Origin: Bacteroides nordii WAL 11050 = JCM 12987
GTDB lineage: Bacteria > Bacteroidota > Bacteroidia > Bacteroidales > Bacteroidaceae
DNA: 64,000 bases
Assembly: GCA_000613465.1 (NCBI GenBank)
Contig: BAJA01000025.1
Span: 1-64,000, forward strand
Direction of reading: 5' to 3'
Part shown: piece by piece, positions 9,007 through 19,100 of the stretch
Position numbering within the stretch: the stretch's first letter is position 1
Layout of the letters: each line of letters starts with the position of its first letter
Position numbers and translations under genes: made by a program
The notes under the pieces: generated by a model
Database searches by the model: none
Seen by the model: only the letters and a program-made list of their open reading frames with translations
Told to the model about the DNA's origin: nothing

Positions 9007-9474
9007 GTGTCTGAAAATTTAATTCTTATATCCGGTAGTAAAGAAGAGCAATATTCTTCTTTGTTGCCACAAATAAAGTCTCTTGTTGAAGGAGAGACCG
9101 ATTTAATAGCCAACTTGGCTAATGTTACTGCTGCTTTGAAGGAGGCATTTCACTTCTTCTGGGTTGGGTTTTATCTGGTGAAGGAGAATGAGTTGGTGCT
9201 TGCTCCTTTTCAGGGACCTATTGCTTGTACACGCATTCGTAAGGGGAGAGGGGTTTGTGGTACTGCCTGGCAGGAGAAGCAGACACTGATTGTACCTGAT
9301 GTAGATGCTTTTCCGGGACATATAGCCTGTAGCTCTCTGTCTCGTTCGGAAATTGTAGTGCCGTTGCTAAAAGACGGCGAGGTGTGGGGCGTGCTCGATA
9401 TTGATAGTGAGCAGCTGAGCACTTTTGATGAAACGGATAAGAAGTATCTCGAAAAACTTTGTACCTATTTGTAG
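9007..9474 (+). CDS. msrC: Free methionine-(R)-sulfoxide reductase (GAF domain)
   Basis: This 155-aa single GAF-domain protein carries cysteines at 74, 84 and 108. Their spacing (10 and 24 residues) equals that of the catalytic Cys84/94/118 of E. coli fRMsr. Context motifs IACTRI, GRGVCGTAW and GHIACSS also match. The enzyme reduces free methionine-R-sulfoxide in the cytoplasm using thioredoxin, an oxidative-stress repair role. The start is GTG at 9007; no ATG is available nearby. It follows the 5'-nucleotidase gene across a repeat element. Confidence 0.9.
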   Translation: MSENLILISGSKEEQYSSLLPQIKSLVEGETDLIANLANVTAALKEAFHFFWVGFYLVKENELVLAPFQGPIACTRIRKGRGVCGTAWQEKQTLIVPDVDAFPGHIACSSLSRSEIVVPLLKDGEVWGVLDIDSEQLSTFDETDKKYLEKLCTYL

Positions 9475-9567
9475 GTGATTTGTTAAATACATCCTCTTTT
9501 TATTTAAAAATCTTTGAGATAATGCTTAACTTTGCACCTCAATTTTAAAATAAAGAGACTATAACAG

Positions 9568-9907
9568 GTGAGACGTATAAAAAGAGTTCTATCATCTTCT
9601 GTTGCTGACGCTATTTACCGTGTATCAGGCAGGCATTACGATGTTTACCCATGTACACTACGTCAATGGTGTCATGATAGTTCACTCTCACCCCAGTCAT
9701 GGCAAACATACCCACTCTAAAACCGAGATTGTTGTAATTAACCGCTTGTCTTCTTTCCATTCGCTGGAAGCTGATATACCGGTCAATGTAATAGATCCTG
9801 TACGTCCGTTACTTTTCTACGTGGGAGTACAGCCGGAGATTCCTGTTGTGTCAGGAATGCATTTGCGGGTACTTTCTCTTCGTGCACCGCCTGCAATCCG
9901 GGCTTGA
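9568..9907 (+). CDS. Small His-rich secreted protein before a TonB receptor, frameshifted
   Basis: The frame from 9602 encodes a His-rich stretch (TMFTHVHYVNGVMIVHSHP, then HGKHTHSKTE) but begins inside what looks like a signal peptide (HLLLLTLFTVYQAG). The basic start of that peptide, VRRIKRV from GTG at 9568, lies in another frame, and the switch is near 9588-9592. One base gained or two lost would restore a protein of about 112 aa. Small His-rich proteins beside TonB receptors may bind a metal such as zinc; that is inference. It sits 115 bp before the TonB receptor and probably shares its transcript. I do not recognise a named family with certainty. Confidence 0.6.
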
Positions 9908-10022
9908 AAATGATAATTTAATAGTTTGCTGTAGAAGATACGTTCAGTGTATCCTTGTTGTTGATTATTAAATTATTATTCTTTTTTTCTTTATTCATTA
10001 TATATAATATTGTAATTTCAGA

Positions 10023-12360
10023 ATGAAAAAAAAATATCATCCTGCTTATGCTTCTATGCCTGAGCATGATTACTTATGCCGTCAATCCTATCAAGGAGGG
10101 CAATATGATTTCCGGTCACGTTATTGTGAAAGGAACCGAAGAGAATGTTCCATATGCCACTGTACGTGTGGTTAGTTATAATGATGGTGCTGTTCCCGAA
10201 AAGCTCCGTACGTCCGGTGCTGTTTCTAATGATGAGGGGCAGTTTGAGTTTCGTAACCTTGCTCCGGGTAAATATACGCTGCGGGTACAAGCCATGGGCT
10301 ATAAAAACCAGGAGAAGACAGTGACAGTGAGTAAAGACTTTACGGCTGTTCTTCATTTCCAATTGGAGGAAGAGAGCTTCATGACTGATGAAGTAGTGGT
10401 TTCTGCCAATCGTAATGAGGTTAGCCGCCGGGAAGCTCCTGTGGTAGTTAATGTGATGAGTGCAAAGCTATTTGAAACGGTAAACTCTACCGATCTTGCT
10501 AAGTCACTAAATTATCAGTCGGGGCTTCGTGTAGAGAATAACTGTCAGAATTGTGGCTTCCCACAGGTACGTATCAATGGTTTGGAAGGTCCGTACTCCC
10601 AGATCCTGATAAATAGCCGTCCGGTTATTAGTGCCCTTTCCGGGGTATACGGGCTGGAACAGATTCCGGTGAATATGGTAGAACGTGTAGAGATAGTGCG
10701 TGGTGGTGGATCTGCTTTATTTGGTGCTAATGCCGTAGGAGGTACTATCAATATTATTACGAAAGATCCAGTCAGTAATTCTTTTCAGGTATCCAGCATG
10801 ATGTCAAATATGAATGGTAAATCTTGGGAACAATATATGGGTGGGAATGTTTCGCTCGTTGCCAAAGATAATACGTATGGCATTGCTTTGTACGAGACGT
10901 ATCGTAACCGCAACCCTTATGATGCCGATGGTGACGGCTTTTCCGAATTGGGCAAACTGAATATGAATACCTTTGGACTCCGTGCTTACTATCGTCCTTC
11001 ATACAATAGCCGTATCAATATTGAATATCACACTACCAATGAGTTTCGCCGTGGCGGAAACAAATTTAACCTTCAACCACATGAAACCGATATAACTGAG
11101 CAGACTAAACATATTATTAATAGTGGCGGATTGAGCTATGATCACTATTGGAATGAAGCAAAACATAAAATGTCTTTATACGGTTCTATCCAGCATACGG
11201 ATCGTAACAGCTATTATGGTGCTCAGAAGAATCTCAAAGCGTATGGTAAAACAGATGATCTTACCTGGGTACTGGGTGGCATGTATGTGGGGCAGATGAA
11301 TAATTGCCTTTTTGCTCCGGCCACTTTTACCGGTGGTTTTGAATATCAGGATAATGCCTTGCATGATGTCATGACCGGGTATCACCGTGACATGAAACAA
11401 AATGTACGCATAGCCGGTACTTTTGTTCAGAACGAGTGGCGTATGAGACAGCTCACGATGCTCGTTGGTTTGCGTATGGATAAGCACAACCTGATTGATA
11501 AACTGATTTTCAGTCCTCGTGTCAATCTGCTTTATAAGCCGATGGATAATCTTCAGGCACGCCTCACATATTCTACCGGTTTTCGTGCTCCACAGGCTTA
11601 TGACGAAGATCTTCATGTGACAGCCGTAGGAGGTGAAGGTATTCAGATTAAGCTGGCAGACAATTTGCGTGAGGAACGTTCTAATAGTTACAGCGGCTCT
11701 GTGGACTGGACATTGCCTATTGGACATTGGCAGGCAAATATATTGTTAGAAGGTTTCTACACCGATCTGCGTCATGTGTTTACATTGGTGAATATTGGTG
11801 AAGATGAAAACGGAGATATGATAAAAGAACGTCGTAATGCTCATGGTGCACGTGTTTATGGCGCAAATCTTGATGCGAAGATTGCTCATGGGCGTGAAGT
11901 TCAATTCCAGTTAGGCTTTACAGCGCAACGTAGTCGTTATACTCATGATGTGGTATGGCGTGACGCAGTAGAAGAAGAGGGGATACCTGCACTGACTACC
12001 CGGCGTATGCCCCGTACTCCCGATTATTACGGATACTTTACTTTTACCTCTGCACCTACGGAACACTTTGATTTTTCTCTGTCGGGTACCTATACCGGAA
12101 AGATGATTGTACCCCATATGGCGGGTTATATCCCCGAAGATCGTATGGAACATACTCCTCAATTTTTCGATCTTAATCTGAAACTGAACTATACTTTTAT
12201 ACTACACGATCATATCAAACTGCAACTGAATGGTGGTGTACAAAACATATTCAATAGTTTTCAGAAAGATCTTGATAAAGGAGAATTTCGTGATTCGGGT
12301 TATTTCTATGGTCCTACACAGCCCAGAACTTATTTTATCGGTATTAAGATTATGAACTGA
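10023..12360 (+). CDS. TonB-dependent outer-membrane receptor with carboxypeptidase-regulatory-like N-domain
   Basis: The product has a carboxypeptidase-regulatory-like domain (about 28-120), a plug domain with INGLEGPYSQILINSRP and RGGGSALFGANAVGGTINI (about 130-250), and a long beta-barrel ending in an aromatic-rich terminus (TYFIGIKIMN). It is the size of siderophore or metal receptors, not of SusC. ATG at 10023 is followed by nine A; with eight A the frame would run on as MKKNIILLMLLCLSMITYA, a perfect signal peptide. As printed, the first in-frame ATG is 10048, which cuts the signal peptide. The His-rich upstream protein hints at metal uptake. An AraC regulator follows. Confidence 0.87.
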
Positions 12361-12386
12361 TTGTACTTGTCTGTAAATGCAGAATG

Positions 12387-12421
12387 AATGCCATGCGAAA
12401 TAAAACGTATGGCATTTTTTT
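12387..12421 (+). terminator. Rho-independent terminator after the TonB receptor gene
   Basis: AATGCCATGCG at 12387-12397 pairs, with one G-T, with CGTATGGCATT at 12406-12416, followed by a T run. Confidence 0.8.
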
Positions 12422-12486
12422 GATTTATAATTGTTCTATTTTTCGCTTTATTTGAGATATAGGTTATTATAAATGGAAATAATATA

Positions 12487-12494
12487 TATATTTG
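12487..12494 (+). promoter_or_regulatory. -7 box (TATATTTG) for the AraC-family gene
   Basis: TATATTTG lies 18 bp before ATG at 12513, implying a very short leader. No -33 TTTG is seen at 19-21 bp. Confidence 0.4.
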
Positions 12495-12512
12495 CGAAAA
12501 AGATACGATAAA

Positions 12513-13394
12513 ATGGAGAATGAAGTAATTCCACAAGTGAATATAGCCTCTGTACAGGGATTACGGAGGATAGATTTTATAGACAATGATTTTGCCATAT
12601 TCGATGATGTTTCGGATGTTCCTATGGATGAGTTTCCTAACCGTATTAATGCTGCTGTGATAGCCGTTTGCCTTACCGGGTCGGGAAAGGTAGGAGTTAA
12701 TCTGAGAGAGTTTGAAGTAACTGCCGGAACTTTGCTGATGACTCTTCCTGACCAGATAATCCAAAGCTTGGGTGTCAGCGACGATTTCAGTGCTATTTAT
12801 ATCGCTGTTTCTCCTCAGTTTATAGACCGGACTTTTACGCAGATGAAAGAGTTGCTTTCTTTTATGTTTTATATCAAAGAGCATCCCTGTATACCTTTGA
12901 GTAAAACCGAGCAGGATTGCATGTTGGAATATCACTCTTTCTTGTGGAAGAAAGTGAAAATGAAAGATAATGCATTCCGTAAGGAGATAGCCAAAGGTAT
13001 CCTTTCGGCTATGTTTTATGATGTTTATAACTTTTGTCGCAAACATATGCCTGTTGATGAGATTCGTCCCAAGACGCGTAAGGAAGAACTCTTTGAGAAA
13101 TTTATGCGTGAAGTGTCTGCTTGTTACAAAATGGAACGTTCTGTAATATTTTATGCCAATAAATTGTGTCTTACTCCTAAACATCTTTCCGGAGTAGTGA
13201 AAGAAGTGAGTGGCAAAACGGCAGGTGAATGGATTGATAATTTTGTGATTCTTGAAGCACGCGCTTTACTTAAATCCTCTGAAATGAGTGTGCAGGAGAT
13301 AGCCGAATATCTTCATTTTGCCAATCAGTCTTTCTTTGGCAAATACTTTAAGCACTATGTTGGGATGTCTCCCAAAGAGTATAGACGAAGTTGA
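12513..13394 (+). CDS. AraC-family transcriptional regulator
   Basis: The 293-aa protein has an N-terminal ligand-binding-like half and a C-terminal AraC double helix-turn-helix (about 195-293). Motifs include LTPKHLSGVVKEVSGKTAGEW for the first helix-turn-helix and SVQEIAEYLHFANQSFFGKYFK ahead of GMSPKEYRRS for the second. The ATG at 12513 is chosen because the longer frame would start inside the -7 box. It may control the upstream receptor, but it has its own promoter and a terminator separates the two. Its 3' end faces the crp-like gene 10 bp away. Confidence 0.88.
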   Translation: MENEVIPQVNIASVQGLRRIDFIDNDFAIFDDVSDVPMDEFPNRINAAVIAVCLTGSGKVGVNLREFEVTAGTLLMTLPDQIIQSLGVSDDFSAIYIAVSPQFIDRTFTQMKELLSFMFYIKEHPCIPLSKTEQDCMLEYHSFLWKKVKMKDNAFRKEIAKGILSAMFYDVYNFCRKHMPVDEIRPKTRKEELFEKFMREVSACYKMERSVIFYANKLCLTPKHLSGVVKEVSGKTAGEWIDNFVILEARALLKSSEMSVQEIAEYLHFANQSFFGKYFKHYVGMSPKEYRRS

Positions 13395-13404
13395 GGGAGG
13401 ATTT

Positions 13405-13986
13405 TTATAATACTCCCGACCGGACCCGGCTTAGTGTTTCGGGTGTCATCAACAAATAGGAGGCTATGTGTGATAGTGGTGCCCGTTTGATAATTTCCGG
13501 ATGATGCTTGAGTAACAGGTTATAACGTTCATGTGCTGTTTCAAAGCGCCAAGAATCTGCCTTTACCTGTGAAACGATAAGAGAATATTCCAGTATCTTT
13601 CGATAGAACATATTGATTTCCGGTGATGTTTCTACCAATCTTTGCAACGCATTGTAGGGAAAGAGGAAGAGGGTGGATTGTTCCAGCGCCTCTACTATCA
13701 GCCGGGTTGGTTCTTGTTTAAGCAGACTCTCAATACACATTACGATGCAGCCTTCGTATGAAAAATGCTCAGTAACATCTTTTCCGTTTTTGTAATAGAA
13801 CTGGCGAAGCATCCCTTTTCCGACGAAGATTAAATCATGCGAAACCTGCCCTTCATTTAGCACAATTTCTCCCTTATTACTTTCTCTGCGTATCAGGACT
13901 TCTGCCAACAGTTCGCGCCCCTCTTTACTCATTTCCGGAAATCGGGAATTTACAACAGCATCTACTGTTTCTTTTAATAGATCCAT
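13405..13986 (-). CDS. Crp/Fnr-family transcriptional regulator
   Basis: The 193-aa protein has a cyclic-nucleotide-binding-like beta-roll (about 20-125; GEIVLNEGQVSHDLIFVGKGMLRQF) and a short C-terminal helix-turn-helix (PLSHIASYLLMTPETLSRVRSG, about 168-190). There is no cysteine cluster of the FNR iron-sulfur type. Its promoter region holds TTGA-N6-TCAA (14039-14052), the half-site pattern used by Crp/Fnr proteins, so autoregulation is plausible. The same promoter block recurs beyond the PUL at 30142. The effector is unknown. Confidence 0.87.
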   Translation of the reverse strand: MDLLKETVDAVVNSRFPEMSKEGRELLAEVLIRRESNKGEIVLNEGQVSHDLIFVGKGMLRQFYYKNGKDVTEHFSYEGCIVMCIESLLKQEPTRLIVEALEQSTLFLFPYNALQRLVETSPEINMFYRKILEYSLIVSQVKADSWRFETAHERYNLLLKHHPEIIKRAPLSHIASYLLMTPETLSRVRSGVL

Positions 13987-14069
13987 AACGTGTTCTGATA
14001 AGTAGTAATTGATAATATTTGCAAAAATACAAAATCAGTTGACATAAATCAATGAATCGGATGGAAAAG
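13985..14069. repeat. 85-bp direct repeat, left copy (crp-like promoter)
   Basis: These 85 bases match 30142-30226 without gaps, at about 73 of 85 positions by hand alignment; the differences are nearly all transitions. Both copies are in the same orientation and bracket the 16-kb PUL. This copy is the working promoter of the Crp/Fnr-family gene. Confidence 0.8.
14022..14052 (-). promoter_or_regulatory. Promoter and Crp/Fnr-type box of the crp-like gene
   Basis: On the minus strand, TATTTTTG (14029-14022) is the -7 box. A TTG about 20 bp upstream serves as a -33 element and overlaps the palindrome TTGACATAAATCAA at 14039-14052. A regulator bound there would touch the -33 region, which suggests autoregulation, probably repression. 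Confidence 0.55.
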
Positions 14070-14087
14070 ATAGTTTGTTTTATTGAA

Positions 14088-14148
14088 GTGCCCCCATTAA
14101 GTTGAATCCGCTAACAATCATATCGCTTGTATTACTTAGTGGGGACAT
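14088..14148. repeat. Imperfect inverted repeat at the left edge of the PUL
   Basis: GTGCCCCCATTAAGT (14088-14102) and ACTTAGTGGGGACAT (14134-14148) are inverse complements at 12 of 15 positions, with a further internal imperfect palindrome. It could be a miniature mobile-element remnant or a long hairpin after the GH31 gene. No transposase is present. Confidence 0.4.
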
Positions 14149-14173
14149 TTCGGTGAATGCACATAAAAATGTA

Positions 14174-15760
14174 TTATTTAATACGTTCGAAATAAGGCAG
14201 ACGTTCTAATGGAACTTCTATTTCAAATGTTTTCGGACCTTTGAACTTTTTACCCATATCATCACGCCATTCACCCTTAGGTAGTTTTACAGTCCTATGA
14301 GTTCCTTTTGTTATCATAGGAGCTACCATATATTTATCGCCTAACATGAACTGATCATGACAATCGGCAAATCCCTGATGCGGAAATGCATATTCCAGAT
14401 GTTGCACAATGGGTTCGCCTGTCTGAGAAGCATGTATAGCTACTTGCAAAATATAACTTCCCATCTGTTCATGGAATTGAGCAAATTTACGACATATATC
14501 CAAATGTCTCTTGTCAAGAATGCGCCAGGGAGCTACTGAGAACTGCATCATTGGCATGAATGCATGAATCTGACAAGAACGCACAATCAATTCCTGATCG
14601 AATTTATCGGTATCAATATTCAAAAATGAACCGAACTCTCCACCACCGATCATATCAGGACAGGTATAAGCATGCCCTAATAAGCCAGCCGCTATCATAT
14701 CAGGAATTAACAACGAGGAAGCTTGCCAGGAATAAGATTTATCACCCAAACGTTGTACAATTGCTTGACCACCCAACTTGAATGAAGTACGGAATTCATT
14801 ATACGGAAACTTTAATCCTAGTTCTGCCCACTTTTGAGAAAAAGTACATGCATTGGCAGTCGGATCATGAAAGGCATATTCGCCTGTAAAATGGTTTACA
14901 TCACCTGCATCAAATTTATAACCGTCAATTCCGTATTTTCTTTGGGCAGTAAGCAACTGTTCTTCCAGATAAGAAGCTGCCTCCGGATTTGTCATATCAT
15001 AACAAGCACTTACGCCATTCCACCAATGTATCATAGCCGGTGTGATACCGTCTTTTTCCTTTACCAAATACCCTTTTTTTGCCAACAAACGATACTCGGG
15101 ACTATCTGCAGAAACAAAGGGAGCTATCCATAACATTACCTTGAATCCCTGTTTATGCAGACGGTCGATCATTCCTGCTGCATCCGGAAACTTATCTGGC
15201 TTAAATTCAAAATTACCATAATATTTCTGCCAGTTATCATCTATCATAAAGATACCTGTCGGAAAGTCATTAGCCAATATATCTTGGGCATATTTTTCTA
15301 TGTCAATCTGATTCTGGTTGTACATCAACTCAATCCATGTATTATACTGCGGTTTGGAGAAGAATATTTCTTCCGGTATTTTCTGGGAAGGTGGAAAGTG
15401 TTGAGCCGAAGCACTCAGATAAGCATCCTTTAGTGTCTTTCCGGCAGAAACAGCATTTAGTTTTTCATAATCAGAACTGAGAAGTAGTGTGTCATTTTGC
15501 AATCGGAAGCGGAAAGGCTGTTCGCTCCAGATATAACGGCCCTCGGAAGATAATATCAGCGGAACAATCTGGTTGTTCAGGTTCTTTTTACTCAAATCGT
15601 ACCATTCTGTTGTTGAAGTAAAAGGCATGTGGCTACCCAGCGCAACCAAACCACCCCACCATTTTTCACCTTTCAATGGTGCTACGGCTGTTTCATACTG
15701 CTGTGCTATGGCAGAAACAGCAGAACATAAGATCAAAATACTAATAAATGCTTTCTTCAT
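14174..15760 (-). CDS. Glycoside hydrolase family 31 enzyme
   Basis: The 528-aa protein has a signal peptide (about 1-19) and a GH31 (beta/alpha)8 barrel. GYKFDAGD carries the likely nucleophile D284, and RLGDKSYSW carries the likely acid/base D340; FMIDDNWQ and DMIGGGEFG are also family signatures. GH31 enzymes release alpha-linked sugars (glucose, xylose, galactose or GalNAc) with retention. The protein is short for the family and lacks extra C-terminal modules. It is divergent from SusC across 343 bp and probably belongs to the same PUL. With a GH109-like enzyme nearby, alpha-Gal or alpha-GalNAc is a reasonable guess, but specificity is not shown. Confidence 0.88.
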   Translation of the reverse strand: MKKAFISILILCSAVSAIAQQYETAVAPLKGEKWWGGLVALGSHMPFTSTTEWYDLSKKNLNNQIVPLILSSEGRYIWSEQPFRFRLQNDTLLLSSDYEKLNAVSAGKTLKDAYLSASAQHFPPSQKIPEEIFFSKPQYNTWIELMYNQNQIDIEKYAQDILANDFPTGIFMIDDNWQKYYGNFEFKPDKFPDAAGMIDRLHKQGFKVMLWIAPFVSADSPEYRLLAKKGYLVKEKDGITPAMIHWWNGVSACYDMTNPEAASYLEEQLLTAQRKYGIDGYKFDAGDVNHFTGEYAFHDPTANACTFSQKWAELGLKFPYNEFRTSFKLGGQAIVQRLGDKSYSWQASSLLIPDMIAAGLLGHAYTCPDMIGGGEFGSFLNIDTDKFDQELIVRSCQIHAFMPMMQFSVAPWRILDKRHLDICRKFAQFHEQMGSYILQVAIHASQTGEPIVQHLEYAFPHQGFADCHDQFMLGDKYMVAPMITKGTHRTVKLPKGEWRDDMGKKFKGPKTFEIEVPLERLPYFERIK

Positions 15761-16103
15761 AATATTATGTTAATTATTTAAGTTGGGATATATTTTGAAA
15801 TGACTTTTCTTTTCGTGCTTTGGCCTCTTATTTTATAAAGAGACGGTTGATGGTTAGAATACTCATTGCAATATTAAGAATAAAATGATAATTAACAATA
15901 GAAGAGTCTGGTTGAATTTTTCAAATATAAGATTGTCAGCTTATACCTGATTTGGTTTCTATCTTCTCATAGATACCCAACCTGAATATTTTTATGCTTT
16001 ATAACATAAAAAAAGAATGAGTATTTTTTCCTCCGATTGCCTCTTTGTATAATATAAACGAGATTTCATAAAACCTTAGTTAAACAATTAAAATCTTACG
16101 CGT
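15761..16103. other. Divergent intergenic region between GH31 and SusC
   Basis: These 343 bp are AT-rich. A minus-strand TATATTTG (15929-15922) could serve the GH31 gene. No TAnnTTTG box was seen on the plus strand before SusC, as expected if that operon is read by the ECF sigma factor encoded at 27760-28356. No gene was found. Confidence 0.4.
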
Positions 16104-19100
16104 ATGAAAAGAGCACGAAAGGGGCATCTTATGACAGCGAGCCTCATACGAAGACTCTGTTTAAGCCTTTTACTTCTATTTGGTGGGTGGGTATCTTTAC
16201 CTGTGTACGCCCAAAAAGCAATTACTCTGGATTTAATCAACCAGCCTTTCTCTACTTTTATTAAACAAGTGGAACAACAGACGGACTATAAATTTTTCTT
16301 TGAAGAACAAAGTGTGGATGTGAATCGGCTTGTAAATGTGAAAGTACAGAATCAGGATGTAAGGGTAGTACTGAACAAGGTATTGAGTGGTACAAATATT
16401 ACCTATACAATTGCCAACAAGAAGATTCTTCTGAAGAAACAAGAAAACTCAAAGCTTCAAAGGGGGAAGGCACTTCCGAAAGAAATAGCGGGAAGTGTAG
16501 TAGGAGAAGATGGAACCCAGCTGATAGGGGTTAGTATTCAAGTCAAGGGAAAAGCGGCTGGTACAATAACCAACGGTGATGGCAATTATCGGTTGGTACT
16601 GCCAGACAACAGTGATGCTATCGTTGTAACGTATGTCGGCTACATTCCTCAGGAGATCTCTTTAAAGAATAACAATTGGCAGAGGATAGTTCTTAAAGAA
16701 GATATAAATATGCTTGACGATGTAGTTGTTGTAGGCTATGGTACTGTTAAAAAGAGAGATTTGACGGGAGCTATTTCTACAATAAAAGCAGACGAGATGG
16801 GACTGGCAGGCATTTCTTCTATCGGTCATGCCCTGGAAGGAAAAGCGGCTGGTTTGTATGTTCGTCAAAATAGTGCACAGCCGGGTGGGGGGCTCGATAT
16901 TCTTGTACGTGGAGCCGGTTCTATCAATGCAAACAATGATCCGTTGTATATCGTAGATGGATTTCCAATTGCAAAGTTAGACCAGATTGCTTCTTCAGAC
17001 CGTAAAATGGACCCGGGAACACAGGGTGTACTCAACTTCTTGAATCCTAACGATGTAGAATCTATTGAAGTATTGAAAGATGCCAGTGCTACGTCTATCT
17101 ACGGTGCTCGTGCAGCCAACGGTGTAGTAATCATCACAACCAAACGTGGAAAAGAAGGAAAAACGAAAGTTAGCTATTCTTATAATTACTCTTATCAGAA
17201 ATATTCGGATACTTATGACTTACTTTCTCTACCGGAATGGATGAAAGAGAAAAACAAAACAAGTTGGGAATTGTGGATCTGGAATAATAAGGTAGCTCCC
17301 TGGGGTACAAAAACGTTGGAGGAAGCGTTAATGTCTCCCGTCAATGGTATCAGATATAACCGTCCGTACACAGAACAAGAAATAGCCAATGCGGGAGCGG
17401 GTACAGACTGGTTGGATTTGGTAACACGGAACGGGTTGATTCAGGAACACAACATCAATTTGCAAGGTGGAAATAAGGGAACTCAATACATGTTGTCATT
17501 CAACTATTTCAACCATGAAGGTATTATACGCAACTCCGGAATGACCCGTTACACGATGAAAGCCAATATCGACCAGGAGTTTTTGAATATATTCAAAGCC
17601 GGGCTAAACCTGACGATGACTCGTATTATTAATGACAATACACAACTCGGTTCGGATAAATGGGAAAATTCAGGCCTTATCCGTTCGGCCGTCGAAATGG
17701 GGCCGCAAATACAGGCTTATGATCCTGAAACAGGCAAATACCCTACCAATCCATTGGTTGGTACCCGTCCGAATCCTTATTCTTTATTGAATAACGTGGA
17801 CCGTGGCAATACGGACCGTGTATTGGGTAACATCTTCGTCGAAGCACGTCCTTTGGACGGACTGACATTGCGTGTAAATGCAGGCATAGACCGTGCTGCC
17901 CAAAGTAGAAAAACATATCAGCCTAAAAGTACTTTAAATGGATACAACCTGCAGGGAGTAGCCAGCGTATACGGTATGGATAACAACCAATACTTGCTTG
18001 AGGCTACGGCAACCTATCTGAAAACTTTTGCAAAAATCCACAAAATAAATCTGTTGGCAGGAACTTCTTACGAACAATTCAATTATGAAGGAGTGAATGC
18101 AGGAAACAATAATTTCCTGACGGACGGATTTATTTACAACAATCTGGGAGCCGGTGGAGGAAACAAGATAGTAGGCTCCGGCAGTTCGGAAAATAAGATG
18201 CTTTCTTATTTTTTTCGTGCCAACTATATCCTAAAAGACCGCTATTTACTGACAGCTACTCTGCGTTCTGACGGTGCCAGTGTATTTGCCAGAAACCACA
18301 AATGGGGATATTTCCCTTCTGTTGCTTTAGGGTGGACCATTAGTGAGGAAGATTTTATGGCGAAAGTTTCTGACTGGTTGAGTATGTTAAAACTGAGACT
18401 TAGCTGGGGGCAAACCGGTAATGCTGATATCAGCACAAATGCATTTGCAAGTTACTATGCTCAGGAAGCCTATAATAAAGAAGATAAATCTAAGCAAATT
18501 GGTGTGTTTCAAGGACGTCTGGAAAACCCCGACCTGAAATGGGAAACAACGACCGAATGGAATGCGGGACTTGATTTCGGCTTCTTTAATGGACGCATCA
18601 GTGGTTCTGTGGAATATTACTATAAGGTTATTTCAGATCTTTTGAACTATAAACCCTTAAATTCTTATCAGACTATAACGCAGGTGATTGCGAACATTGG
18701 AAAGACGAAGAGCACCGGTATTGAAGTAACTCTGAATACCAAAAATATTGTGACTAAAGACTTCTTTTGGTCTACCGATCTTACTTTTACAAAGTACAAA
18801 GACCGTTGGAAAGAACGTACCCCAGACTGGAAACCAGCCGTATATGAAAAATATGACGCACCTATCAGAGCCATTTACTCCCGTCGTGCCGATCATATTC
18901 TGCAAATTGGTGAAAAAGTGCCCGATGCACAACCTTTGTTGCTTCCGGGACAATTGGTAATCAAAGATATCAACGGATATGTGCGCGATGCAAATGGTGA
19001 TCCGGTGGTTGACGAAAACGGACGTTTTCAACTGTTGGGGCATCCGGACAACATTATTGATGATGCCGATATGGAATTAATAGGAACCAGTGATCCGGGT

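Noticed and set aside
10023..10034. Transcriptional slippage on the A9 run of the TonB receptor gene as a switch
   Set aside because: Nine A could allow slippage, but six other small indels in the window make sequence error the more likely cause. It is kept only as a possibility.
11176..11727. 183-aa frame opposite the TonB receptor
   Set aside because: Antisense shadow without start context or motif.
15761..16103. Riboswitch or leader RNA before SusC
   Set aside because: No recognisable conserved riboswitch core or terminator-like fold was seen.
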